Positions 56,051-64,000 of a stretch of DNA of 64,000 nucleotides are shown here, in pieces. The number at the start of each line of letters is the position of its first letter. Within the stretch, counting starts at the first letter, position 1. The position numbers and the translations under genes are program-made. Origin of the DNA: Sphingomonas limnosediminicola (GTDB taxonomy: Bacteria > Pseudomonadota > Alphaproteobacteria > Sphingomonadales > Sphingomonadaceae); NCBI RefSeq assembly GCF_039537965.1, contig NZ_BAABBM010000001.1:2207501-2271500 (forward strand), in the 5' to 3' direction. Below the pieces are notes generated by a model, which saw only the letters and a program-made list of their open reading frames with translations, searched no databases and was not told the origin of the DNA.

Positions 56051-56129
56051 TGCTTGGCTTGCAGCCGGATAGCACCGGCGCGCTATCAACAATGTGTCGA
56101 AACCTGCCACGCCAAGTTTGGGCGCTTGG

Positions 56130-56215
56130 CGGACATCCCGCTGCCCTGTGTCCAGCTTTGGCCGCTAGCGGATCGTCTGCTTGTGGCAGGTTTCGACCCA
56201 AAACTGACTCTAGGA
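56130..56215. repeat. Dispersed intergenic repeat, copy 7 (diverged)
   Basis: Contains GGCGGACATCCCGCTGCCC, CTTTGGCCGCTAGCGG and GTGGCAGGTTTCGACCC followed by AAAACTGAC. It is a mosaic of the core and the GCGGACAT variant end. Confidence 0.55.
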
Positions 56216-56491
56216 ACGCCGGTTGCTTGGAAGCTGGCGCATATCGCGATGGGCGACGGAGCCCGGTTCGCGAAGGGCACCGTCTGACACGTTGCACTTG
56301 AAACCTTTGCTGCCGTTCCTAGTTTTGGAGGTGCGAACCGGGCCCCTCTGGCGCGCCTGAGCCTTCGGCGAAGGTGCGTGATGTCGGATCGCATCGGATG
56401 ATCCGACGATCTTGGCCCGGCTTCGCGCCACACCAGAACACGCGGATCCTCCGATCAAACACATGAAGTTTGACAAGAGGAGTATGACCAA

Positions 56492-56665
56492 ATGCACCCG
56501 CGCATTTTCCGCTTGCTCGAAGCGCACCAGCGGATCGACCAAGCGCTGCGGACAGAACTGAAGCGCCGACTGCCGGACACCTTTGAGGTGAGTCGGCTCA
56601 AGAAGCTGAAACTGCGCCTTAAGGATAGACTTTACCGGCTCACCCCTAACCTTGGGAGAGCCTAG
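56492..56665 (+). CDS. YdcH-like (DUF465) small protein
   Basis: A 57-residue protein: MHPRIFRLLEAHQRIDQALR, then TELKRRLPDTFEVSRLKKLK and LRLKDRLYRL. The helix-turn-helix hairpin with LKKLKLRLKDRL is the DUF465/YdcH signature. AAGAGGAG lies nine bases before the ATG. Function unknown. It ends two bases before the Bax-inhibitor-1-like gene and heads a probable three-gene operon with it and the zf-TFIIB gene. Confidence 0.8.
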   Translation: MHPRIFRLLEAHQRIDQALRTELKRRLPDTFEVSRLKKLKLRLKDRLYRLTPNLGRA

Positions 56666-56667
56666 CC

Positions 56668-57381
56668 ATGGACCGTTATTATCCTGGTCGACACGGCGCT
56701 GGCGCAGGCGCCGCAACCTATGATGCGGGACTTCGCCGCTACATGCTCCGCATCTACAATTATATGGCGGCCGGGCTCACGATTAGCGGTGCGGTCGCAT
56801 TCGCCGTTGCGAGCACGCCAGCGCTTGCGGAGGCAATCTTCGGAACGCCGCTGAAGTGGGTGGCGATCTTTGCGCCTCTGGGCTTCGTGTTCTTCTTGAG
56901 CGTCAGAATGGAGCGGATGTCGGCAGTAAGCTTGCGCACCGCATTCTACGGCTTCGCCGCTGTCATGGGTGTATCGCTCGCCGCCCTCTTCCTGACTTTC
57001 ACCGGCCAAAGCATCGCAATGGCTTTCTTTGCAGCCGGGGCCATGTTCCTCGGGATGAGCCTGTGGGGCTATACCACCTCGGCGGACCTCACGCGCTTTT
57101 CATCGTTCCTGATGATGGGCTTGATTGGCGTCGTTCTTGCCAGCATCGCGAACCTATTCCTGGCATCGACGATCCTGCAGCTCGTCGTCGCAATTGTCGG
57201 CGTGCTCGTGTTCACCGGCCTCACGGCCTGGGATACGCAGCGCGCGAAAAGCGACTATGTCCAGTTCGCAGGGACGCCGCAGGCCGAGAAGCTCGCCATC
57301 TGGAGCGCGCTATCGCTCTACCTGAACCTGATCAACCTCATTCAGCTTATGCTGACCTTCCTCGGTCAGCGGAGGGACTGA
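56668..57381 (+). CDS. Bax inhibitor-1/YccA family membrane protein
   Basis: A 237-residue protein with seven transmembrane helices. After a soluble start (YDAGLRRYMLRIYNYMAAGL) come the hydrophobic segments GAVAFAVAS, WVAIFAPLGFVFFLSV, and the BI-1 motif GLTAWDTQRAKSDY, followed by LSLYLNLINLIQLMLTFLGQRRD. Bacterial members such as YccA and YbhL are inner-membrane proteins; some modulate FtsH or act as pH-sensitive calcium leak channels. Two bases after the YdcH-like gene; the zf-TFIIB gene follows at two bases. Confidence 0.93.
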   Translation: MDRYYPGRHGAGAGAATYDAGLRRYMLRIYNYMAAGLTISGAVAFAVASTPALAEAIFGTPLKWVAIFAPLGFVFFLSVRMERMSAVSLRTAFYGFAAVMGVSLAALFLTFTGQSIAMAFFAAGAMFLGMSLWGYTTSADLTRFSSFLMMGLIGVVLASIANLFLASTILQLVVAIVGVLVFTGLTAWDTQRAKSDYVQFAGTPQAEKLAIWSALSLYLNLINLIQLMLTFLGQRRD

Positions 57382-57383
57382 CG

Positions 57384-57647
57384 ATGCGCGAGAGAAATGA
57401 TGGAATGATTTGTCCGATCGACGGCGCAGGACTGGTCATGTCCGAGCGGCAGGGCATCGAGATCGACTATTGCCCGTCCTGCCGAGGCGTCTGGCTAGAT
57501 CGCGGCGAACTCGACAAGATTGTCAATCGTTCTTCCCGGGAAACGGGTCCGGAAAGGCCTTCAGCGCCCTGGCCGGACCGGAGTTTCGATCGGAACGACT
57601 TCCGCCAAAAGCGCCGCAAGTCGTTCTTGGAGGAGTTGTTCGACTAA
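57384..57647 (+). CDS. Zinc-ribbon (zf-TFIIB) protein
   Basis: An 87-residue protein. ICPIDGAGLVMSERQGIEID then YCPSCRGVWLDRGELDKIV shows the zf-TFIIB zinc ribbon, with one knuckle CPxC and the first position CPI-D (one ligand differs from the usual CPxC). A basic tail RQKRRKSFLEELFD ends the protein. GGAGGG seven bases before the ATG. The function of these small proteins is not established; they often accompany stress or membrane-protease genes. Confidence 0.85.
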   Translation: MRERNDGMICPIDGAGLVMSERQGIEIDYCPSCRGVWLDRGELDKIVNRSSRETGPERPSAPWPDRSFDRNDFRQKRRKSFLEELFD

Positions 57648-57655
57648 ACTTTTGA

Positions 57656-57690
57656 GGGCGGTGCGCGCCTTCCGCGCGCCGCCCCGTTTT
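57656..57690 (+). terminator. Intrinsic terminator after the zf-TFIIB gene
   Basis: GGGCGGTGCGCG (57656-57667) pairs with CGCGCGCCGCCC (57673-57684), a 12-bp stem with one G-T pair and a CCTTC loop, followed by CG-TTTT. It closes the YdcH-BI1-zinc ribbon operon. Confidence 0.85.
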
Positions 57691-57768
57691 CGGCCTTGGA
57701 ACGCAGTCACCTGTACGCCTCAGCTGCGCGTCTGCGTCCCAGCTACGCCTGTTGCTACGGGGCTTTGG

Positions 57769-58776
57769 ATGGACTTCCTTTTTCACGACTGGCTCGGCAC
57801 GCCCGCCTGGTTTTGGCTCGCGTTCCTCGGGATCGTCGCCTTGCTGACCGCTTTGGATCTCGGAGCCTTGCATCGCAAAAACCGCGAGATGGGGATCGGC
57901 GAGAGTCTGGGCCTATCAGCCTTCTACATCGCCGTAGCGTTGCTGTTTGGGGCTTGGGTGTGGCTCGCCAAGGGTCCTGAACCAGGCATCCAGTATTACA
58001 CGGGTTTCTTCATCGAGAAGGCGCTCTCAATCGACAATGTCTTCGTTATCAGCGTCATTTTTACCTACTTCGCGATCCCGCCGAAATATCAGTATCGCGC
58101 GCTCCTTTGGGGCATTGTCGCCGTCATCCTGCTTCGCGGGGTGATGATCGCGGGCGGAGCCGCGCTAGTCGCCGAGGCATACTGGATGCTGTACGTCTTC
58201 GCGGCATTCCTATTCGCCACGGGCATTAAGATGTTCTTTGCTGGCAACAAGCCGGTGGATGTTGCGGGTAATCCAGTCGTCCAGTTCATTTCCCGGCACA
58301 TGCGGGTCACGAAGGAGCTGCACGCTCAGCATTTCTTCGTGCGTATTCCAGACGAGAAGACGGGCCGGCTAGTGACGGCTGCGACGCCTCTGTTCCTCGC
58401 TCTGGTGGTCATAAACCTTGCTGACCTGGTGTTCGCCGTAGACAGCGTGCCGGCAATTTTTGCGATCACCACCGACACGTTCATTGTTTACACATCGAAC
58501 ATCATGGCGATCCTTGGGCTGCGCGCTCTTTACTTCGCGCTCGCCGCCATGGTTCACCGCTTCCACTATCTGAAATATGCGCTCGCAGCGGTGCTCATTT
58601 TCATCGGCGCCAAGATCTTTGTTTCCGACTTCGTGCTAGACGGCGGAAAGTTTCCGCCGGTGCTCAGCCTCGGCATTACTTTCGGCCTGATTGCAGGCGG
58701 GGTGGTTTATTCACTCTTCCAAACCGCTGACGCGCGAGCGCGGCAACCGGTCGGCGAGCCGAAATCGAAAAGCTAA
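57769..58776 (+). CDS. TerC family integral membrane protein
   Basis: A 335-residue TerC/Alx-type protein with eight to nine transmembrane helices. Characteristic acidic positions are in LLTALDLGALH, KALSIDNVFVISVIF and LVFAVDSVPAIFAITTD. The family includes tellurite-resistance TerC and the Mn2+ exporter Alx; recent work assigns metal export to secreted enzymes. The start MDFLFHDWLGTP (57769) is supported by homology; the long frame upstream runs through the terminator and is not coding. No yybP-ykoY-type riboswitch could be recognised upstream. Confidence 0.93.
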   Translation: MDFLFHDWLGTPAWFWLAFLGIVALLTALDLGALHRKNREMGIGESLGLSAFYIAVALLFGAWVWLAKGPEPGIQYYTGFFIEKALSIDNVFVISVIFTYFAIPPKYQYRALLWGIVAVILLRGVMIAGGAALVAEAYWMLYVFAAFLFATGIKMFFAGNKPVDVAGNPVVQFISRHMRVTKELHAQHFFVRIPDEKTGRLVTAATPLFLALVVINLADLVFAVDSVPAIFAITTDTFIVYTSNIMAILGLRALYFALAAMVHRFHYLKYALAAVLIFIGAKIFVSDFVLDGGKFPPVLSLGITFGLIAGGVVYSLFQTADARARQPVGEPKSKS

Positions 58777-58847
58777 AGCCGGGGAGCTCGCTACCGAGCG
58801 CCAGCCAGAAGCCAGCTGCGCTGTCCGTTTGCGGACGGTCCTCTTGT

Positions 58848-58874
58848 GGTAGCTTTCGACCCATTCTGCCATTA
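58848..58874 (+). repeat. Dispersed intergenic repeat, copy 8
   Basis: TGGTAGCTTTCGACCC then ATTCTGCCATT, close to the family consensus. It lies between the convergent terC-like and DUF1259 genes, after a GC hairpin GTCCGTTTGCGGAC at about 58825-58838. Confidence 0.7.
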
Positions 58875-58879
58875 GTGTC

Positions 58880-59782
58880 TCAGCGTTGGGCGTTCGTCCG
58901 ATCTACCGCGGCCTTGAGCCCAACCGCCAGCTGCGTCGCGGGACCGACGGCCCAGAAGTGCATGAAATAGATTGTCGGTTGCTCGCCGATCATGTGGCTG
59001 TGGAGTGCCGTCACTTCGATCTCGTGGGCACGTAGTTCGCGCATGACCGGATCGACTTCGCTGCCAAGCAGGACGAAATCTCCCGTGGTTGCAACTCTAC
59101 CTCCGCCGAGCGGTTGGAAGTTGATCACGGTGCCCGTGCCCATCGAAGCGGGCTCCGCCATTCCCTCGTCCATGATCGTCTCTGCGCGCGGGAAAGTGAA
59201 CTGGTAGACACCGCCATTGGCCTTTCCGGCCTTGCCCATAATCCGGTCGACGGCCGCCGTATCGAGATCGAGAGGTGGCGGCGGCGCAGCGGACGGAGAC
59301 GCCGGCGGCGTGTGCGATATCGCCAGCCCAGCGTGCAGACCGGCGGCAAGGCGTGCTGGGTCGCCTCGGCCTTCGACGTGCATGTAAACGGTCGGCGGCG
59401 CTGCGCGCAGTAGGTGATTGTGGATCGCGGTGACGTGGATGCCGCCCTTCAGCAGCTCGCTCATGACAGGGTTAACTTCTTCGGGAGTGAGAACGAGATC
59501 TCCCATCACGATTGCGTTCGCGCCCATCGGCTGGAACGCAAGCCAGCCGCCAAGGGCAAGCGCCGGTTTGACCGTCACTCCGTCAAGCGCGACATGGAGA
59601 TCCGTTCGCGGGAAACTGTAACGCCGAACGCCGTCAGCCTGTGGCGTCCCCGCCCGGCCCAGCGCCTGGTCGATGGCGTCCCAATTCGTCTTTTGGGGCT
59701 CTGGGGCTGCGGGCGAAGCCATGAACAGTAACGTCGGCACAACCGCCAGATTGAAGGAACGCACGATGCCGATGGAGCGCAT
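58880..59782 (-). CDS. Secreted protein with two DUF1259 domains
   Basis: A 300-residue protein. After a signal peptide (MRSIGIVRSFNLAVVPTLLF ending near PAAPE) two DUF1259 units follow. In the first: VRRYSFPRTDLHVALDGVTV, GGWLAFQPMG, MGDLVLTPEEVNPVMSELLK, VTAIHNHLLRAAPPTVYMH. In the second: QFTFPRAETIMDEGM, INFQPLGGG, TGDFVLLGSEVDPVMREL, VTALHSHMIGEQPTIYFMHF. Both carry the conserved AxHxHxxxxxPxxYxMH pattern, so two His-rich sites. AGGAGGT precedes the ATG. Family members (LppY/LpqO-like) are exported; their function is unknown. Confidence 0.88.
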   Translation of the reverse strand: MRSIGIVRSFNLAVVPTLLFMASPAAPEPQKTNWDAIDQALGRAGTPQADGVRRYSFPRTDLHVALDGVTVKPALALGGWLAFQPMGANAIVMGDLVLTPEEVNPVMSELLKGGIHVTAIHNHLLRAAPPTVYMHVEGRGDPARLAAGLHAGLAISHTPPASPSAAPPPPLDLDTAAVDRIMGKAGKANGGVYQFTFPRAETIMDEGMAEPASMGTGTVINFQPLGGGRVATTGDFVLLGSEVDPVMRELRAHEIEVTALHSHMIGEQPTIYFMHFWAVGPATQLAVGLKAAVDRTNAQR

Positions 59783-60057
59783 GACACACCTCCTGTGAGC
59801 GGAGCGCCCATGCCACAGCGCCGAGGGGTATTCCAATGAACACGCGCACGAGGTCGTCCTAATGACTCGCGCGAAATGCTGGGCGGACACACGCTAGACG
59901 CTGTTGCCTTGATCAGGCGCGACCAGAAGCCCGCCGCGTCTGCTTGGGCGAGCGCTCGACGCGAGGTTGCGGCAGGTGGTGGAGTGGAACGGAGGGCTTG
60001 GCCTAATCGCGATCGGCACCGATGTCCTACTGGATCCAAGCTTCCTCGGCTGAGAAG
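59783..60057. other. Gene-free stretch between DUF1259 and the ECF sigma gene
   Basis: No convincing coding region or structured RNA is seen. The DUF1259 promoter must lie here. GGAATA on the minus strand (59834-59839) resembles part of an ECF -35 element, but no matching -10 is evident. Confidence 0.4.
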
Positions 60058-60750
60058 CTAAAGCGCCTTGAGGACCCGCTCGGTCATCTCCGCGCATTGC
60101 ACTCCCGCAAACGGGAAGGTGCCGGTGAGTACGGCCTTCACTTCAGGGGCGAGCAACTCCTGAAGCCGCTTGCGACCGCGGAACAGGCGCGTCTTCACGG
60201 TGGCTAGGGGCAAGTCGAGGATCTGAGCCGTCTCTTCACCGCTTAGCCCCTCGATGTCTCGAAGCACGAACACGGTGCGAAAGCCTTCCGGCAGGCTGCT
60301 CACCGCTTGCTCGATCATCTTCCGAATTTGTTCGCGCGCGACGGCGACGTCGGGCGCGTCACTGTCCGATCCACGCATCAATGCGCCACGATAGTCGTCC
60401 AGCATGGACACCCCTCTTTGCTCGAGAGACTTGCGCCGCACCTGCTCCGCGCGGTGCCGGCCGAGCGCCTCGTTCAAGACTATCCGGGTGAGCCAAGTCG
60501 TTAGCGACGAGCGGCCCTCGTACGAACCCATGTTCGCGAACGCGGATAGATAGGCCGCCTGCACGGCTTCCTCGGCATCGGGTTTGTTCTTCAGCACGCT
60601 CCACGCGGCGCGGTATAGGCGTTGATTGTTGGCGGCCATGACATGCCGGATGGCGTCGCGGTCCCGCGCTGCGCAGCGCCGTGCGAGTTCGGTATCTTCG
60701 CTGTGGTCGCGGTCGAGAGCTGTCTGAGCCGATCGCACCATTTGCCTCAT
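60058..60750 (-). CDS. ECF-family RNA polymerase sigma factor
   Basis: A 230-residue sigma factor. Region 2 has NQRLYRAAWSVLKNKPDAEE and AVQAAYLSAFANMGSYEGRS, SLTTWLTRIVLNEALGRHR; region 4 has LPEGFRTVFVLRDIEGLSGE, ETAQILDLPLATVKTRLFRGRKRLQ. The C-terminus FAGVQCAEMTERVLKAL is a short extension with one Cys. No anti-sigma gene is adjacent. The ATG at 60750 overlaps the cupredoxin stop (ATGA), so the sigma factor is the last gene of a DUF4142-cupredoxin-sigma operon. An in-frame ATG at 60741 is possible. Confidence 0.92.
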   Translation of the reverse strand: MRQMVRSAQTALDRDHSEDTELARRCAARDRDAIRHVMAANNQRLYRAAWSVLKNKPDAEEAVQAAYLSAFANMGSYEGRSSLTTWLTRIVLNEALGRHRAEQVRRKSLEQRGVSMLDDYRGALMRGSDSDAPDVAVAREQIRKMIEQAVSSLPEGFRTVFVLRDIEGLSGEETAQILDLPLATVKTRLFRGRKRLQELLAPEVKAVLTGTFPFAGVQCAEMTERVLKAL

Positions 60751-61070
60751 CTAACTTGCAGCATGCCGCGCATGCCCGGATGATAACGACAAGCGAAGGC
60801 GATCGCTCCTGCGGATTTGAGGACAGTTTTCGCCTTCGTTCCGGCGGGCAGGTCTACGTCGAAACTATGGTCTTCTGCAGTTGCGGTATGCCGGAGGAAG
60901 TCGCGGTTCACCCAGATGATCGCGTCGCCCCTGTGCAGCCGGCCAGGCAAGGGCCCGAACTTCATCTTGTCGATCACCACCGTCCAGGTACGTGGGGCCG
61001 CTGCCGCTGGGGACGCCAGCAGCAGCGCCCCGACGCTCAGGGCGTACAGGGGGTGCCGCCTCGAGCGCAT
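60747..61070 (-). CDS. Plastocyanin-like cupredoxin, secreted
   Basis: A 107-residue protein with signal peptide ending SPAAAAP. The blue-copper ligands are visible: H61 in FLRHTATAED, C94, H97 and M100 in FACRYHPGMRGML. VVIDKMKFGPLPGRLHRGD and IIWVNRDF are the usual beta strands. It probably shuttles electrons or binds copper in the periplasm. It sits one base after the DUF4142 gene and overlaps the ECF sigma gene, so copper or redox sensing by this operon is an obvious hypothesis. Confidence 0.9.
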   Translation of the reverse strand: MRSRRHPLYALSVGALLLASPAAAAPRTWTVVIDKMKFGPLPGRLHRGDAIIWVNRDFLRHTATAEDHSFDVDLPAGTKAKTVLKSAGAIAFACRYHPGMRGMLQVR

Positions 61071-61071
61071 C

Positions 61072-61587
61072 TTATCTCAAGCCCTTCACGAGATGCTCGG
61101 CGTGCGCCTGATGCTCCTGGAACAGCGCCAGCCCGGTGCTCAACAGCGATTTCAGCTCGGCATTGTTCGCGGAGGGGATCAAGGTGGTCGAAAGCGCGCC
61201 GTTCACAGTGCGGTGGTAGGCGACCTCATTCTCCGCATAAGCGCGATCCAACGCGCGACCGTGGAGATGGCTAAGCCTCTTCAACGTTGCGGCGGCGCTC
61301 TTGCTGAGCCCGGCGCTGGTTGGGTTTGCTTCAGGCGTCACGTGCAGCTTCTTCACGAGCGCGAGCGCCTTGTCGTTCACCGCCTTATGGTCGCGCACCA
61401 TTTCCTGTGCGAAGGCACGCACCGCTTTGTTGTGCGAACGGGCAAGCGCCTGCTGGGCGGCCGCGATGTCGATGGTTCCAGCCGTGTAGGCGATGTGTGC
61501 GATCTGCGGATCGGTTGGCCCGCCGGCGGCGGCCGCCGGAACTGAAAACGCAAATAACCCAAGGCCAATCAAAGTGGTTTTCAACAT
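61072..61587 (-). CDS. DUF4142 family secreted protein
   Basis: A 171-residue protein with signal peptide MLKTTLIGLGLFAFSVPAAA. The DUF4142 four-helix (ferritin-like) body contains DPQIAHIAYTAGTIDIAAAQ, SHNKAVRAFAQEMVRDHKAV, and EHQAHAEHLVKGL at the end. His residues at helix positions could bind metal. GAGGGA before the ATG at 61587 decides the start. First gene of the operon with cupredoxin and ECF sigma factor. The family is linked to envelope stress in several bacteria, with no proven activity. Confidence 0.88.
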   Translation of the reverse strand: MLKTTLIGLGLFAFSVPAAAAGGPTDPQIAHIAYTAGTIDIAAAQQALARSHNKAVRAFAQEMVRDHKAVNDKALALVKKLHVTPEANPTSAGLSKSAAATLKRLSHLHGRALDRAYAENEVAYHRTVNGALSTTLIPSANNAELKSLLSTGLALFQEHQAHAEHLVKGLR

Positions 61588-61631
61588 GACAAATCCCTCG
61601 TGACGCAGCACCGGATGCGGTGCGACGAAGG

Positions 61632-61660
61632 ATTAGATGGAAGTTTTACTGAGAAGTTCC
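61632..61660 (-). promoter_or_regulatory. Candidate ECF-type promoter of the DUF4142-cupredoxin-sigma operon
   Basis: On the minus strand GGAACTT (61660-61654) and TCTAAT (61637-61632) are separated by 16 bases and end 45 bases before the DUF4142 ATG. GGAAC is the hallmark -35 of ECF sigma factors, so the operon's own sigma factor may drive it. Candidate by pattern only. Confidence 0.5.
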
Positions 61661-61677
61661 CGGCGGTTCGACGGGCC

Positions 61678-61744
61678 GTCAGCTTTCCACCCAATCCGGC
61701 CACTAGCTAATGGCAGCTTCCGGTGGAAAGCTGTCATGGCAGCA
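61678..61744 (+). repeat. Dispersed intergenic repeat, copy 9 (tandem)
   Basis: CGTCAGCTTTCCACCC, AATCCGGCCACTAG, then CTAATGGCAGCTTCCGG and TGGAAAGCTGTCATGGCAGC. A full unit followed by an inverted partial unit. It is the last copy in the window. Confidence 0.7.
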
Positions 61745-61796
61745 ACGAACAACCGGTCGAAAGGATGTCAGCGTCTTTGCTGGTTCCCTGTGCACC

Positions 61797-61843
61797 AAGA
61801 AGGACGGAGGAGCGCAGCAGGTGCCGCGCCCCTCGTCCTTCTT
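61797..61843 (-). terminator. Long hairpin after groEL
   Basis: AAGAAGGACG (61797-61806) pairs perfectly with CGTCCTTCTT (61834-61843), and the inner GAGGAGCGC / GCGCCCCTC segments extend the stem. It begins three bases after the groEL stop on the minus strand. No T-run follows, but the position fits a terminator. Confidence 0.65.
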
Positions 61844-61846
61844 CAC

Positions 61847-63511
<1,665 letters not shown>

Positions 63512-63826
63512 CTACGCTGCGCGCTTCAGCGCAGCCTCAACCTCGATCACCCCCAGAATGTCGCTTTCCTTCATGATCAGCAGGTCTTCGCCGCTGATCT
63601 TGACCTCGGTCCCCGACCATTTGCCGAAAAGGATTCGGTCGCCCGGTGCAACCGACAGCTCGACGAGCTTGCCGTTCTCGTCCCGCGCGCCTGGACCGAC
63701 GGCTACAACCTCGCCTTCCTGCGGCTTTTCCTTCGCTGTGTCGGGAATAATGATCCCGCCTGAAGTTTTCTCTTCAGCTTCGAGGCGGCGTACGACCACT
63801 CGGTCGTGCAAGGGGCGGAAATGCAT
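63512..63826 (-). CDS. groES: Co-chaperonin GroES
   Basis: A 104-residue Gro[22 protein letters not shown] then [20 protein letters not shown] is the signature with the mobile loop, followed by [20 protein letters not shown] and the end ESDILGVIE. The C-terminal VEAALKRAA is a few residues longer than usual. GGAGGGTATGC before the ATG at 63826 decides the start; further upstream codons are not conserved. Confidence 0.96.
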   Translation of the reverse strand: MHFRPLHDRVVVRRLEAEEKTSGGIIIPDTAKEKPQEGEVVAVGPGARDENGKLVELSVAPGDRILFGKWSGTEVKISGEDLLIMKESDILGVIEVEAALKRAA

Positions 63827-63895
63827 GCATACCCTCCAATTGCAAAACGTGAATGTCATCGCCGGAGTCCCGCCGGGGACGCCAGGCGGGGCCGG

Positions 63896-63924
63896 ATTTT
63901 GGAATTGAAATTCCCCTGTTCAAG
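63896..63924 (-). promoter_or_regulatory. Candidate heat-shock promoter of groESL
   Basis: On the minus strand CTTGAAC (63924-63918) and CCAAAAT (63902-63896) are 15 bases apart, downstream of CIRCE and about 70 bases before groES. The CTTGAA box matches RpoH -35 elements; the -10 is poor. Dual RpoH/HrcA control would be normal for alphaproteobacterial groESL. Confidence 0.35.
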
Positions 63925-63941
63925 GTCCGGAACGAAAATTT

Positions 63942-63968
63942 TTGGCACTCGTTGGCACAGAGTGCCAA
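63942..63968. promoter_or_regulatory. CIRCE element (HrcA operator)
   Basis: TTGGCACTC (63942-63950), a 9-base spacer, then GAGTGCCAA (63960-63968): a perfect 9-N9-9 inverted repeat. The consensus is TTAGCACTC-N9-GAGTGCTAA; the A-to-G/T-to-C change at position 3 is symmetrical, so pairing is kept. HrcA should repress groESL here at normal temperature. hrcA itself is not in the window. Confidence 0.95.
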
Positions 63969-64000
63969 TTTCCTGCGCCGAACGATTCCTTTGCCATCTT

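Noticed and set aside
55835..56287. 150-codon gene starting with TTG inside the repeat
   Set aside because: Both ends of the frame lie in copies of the dispersed repeat; only the middle resembles a protein, so it is listed as a possible pseudogene instead.
57691..57768. Manganese riboswitch (yybP-ykoY) upstream of the TerC gene
   Set aside because: This class often precedes terC/alx genes, but I could not find its conserved paired elements here; only a terminator hairpin of the preceding operon is clear.

Overview
The window looks like chromosomal DNA of a GC-rich alphaproteobacterium of the order Sphingomonadales. Pointers are a large TonB-dependent receptor with a DIVITG-type TonB box, small protein families common in this order (DUF2093, DUF6481, DUF6894, DUF5681), an HrcA/CIRCE-controlled groESL operon and many ATGA-type gene overlaps. 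The assignment is an inference from protein character; no 16S rRNA or other marker is present.

Layout. 1-2.5 kb: 5' part of purD, divergent from xseA, then a DUF2093 gene. 2.7-11.9 kb: a TonB-dependent receptor followed by three different Fe(II)/2-oxoglutarate hydroxylases (prolyl-4-hydroxylase type, aspartyl/asparaginyl beta-hydroxylase type, and PF13759-like), two paralogous small secreted proteins, and a convergent TPR-sulfotransferase. This is the best candidate for an undescribed peptide- or protein-modifying system. 11.9-17.2 kb: clpB, an M15 peptidase, a PHA-system protein, a ferredoxin-NADP reductase and tRNA-Pro(CGG). 17.3-21.6 kb: an outer-membrane barrel protein, a secreted cupredoxin and a membrane GGDEF-EAL protein, possibly one signalling unit. 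21.6-26.7 kb: a five-gene operon (oligopeptidase B, thioesterase, maiA, class II aldolase, lldD). 27-34 kb: a Crp/Fnr regulator, pepP, tRNA-Thr(GGU), a threonine aldolase-type enzyme, a DMT exporter and several small proteins. 34-36.6 kb: hmgA-fahA, which with maiA at 23.6 kb completes the late steps of tyrosine catabolism. 37-44.2 kb: argH, argG, a translationally coupled argCJBF operon and a divergent argR with two tandem ARG-box-like palindromes between argC and argR.

From 44.2 kb the character changes to an accessory region. It opens with repeated AAACAGG motifs, a ParB-like/N6-adenine methyltransferase and two DUF5681 genes. Many short genes follow (cspA, DUF6481, DUF6894, YdcH-like, others), with a small tyrosine recombinase, a Met-rich cytochrome c, hydrolases and a second Crp/Fnr gene. 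About ten copies of one intergenic repeat (core GGCAGCTTTCGACCCATTCC) are scattered from 47.0 to 61.7 kb; none were noticed before 46.9 kb. The right end is rich in stress-type genes: Bax-inhibitor-1-like and zf-TFIIB proteins, TerC, DUF1259, an ECF sigma factor co-transcribed with a cupredoxin and a DUF4142 protein behind an ECF-like promoter, and a probably secondary groESL operon with a perfect CIRCE element and a GroEL lacking the usual GGM tail.

All family calls come from reading the translations by eye. No database search was run.
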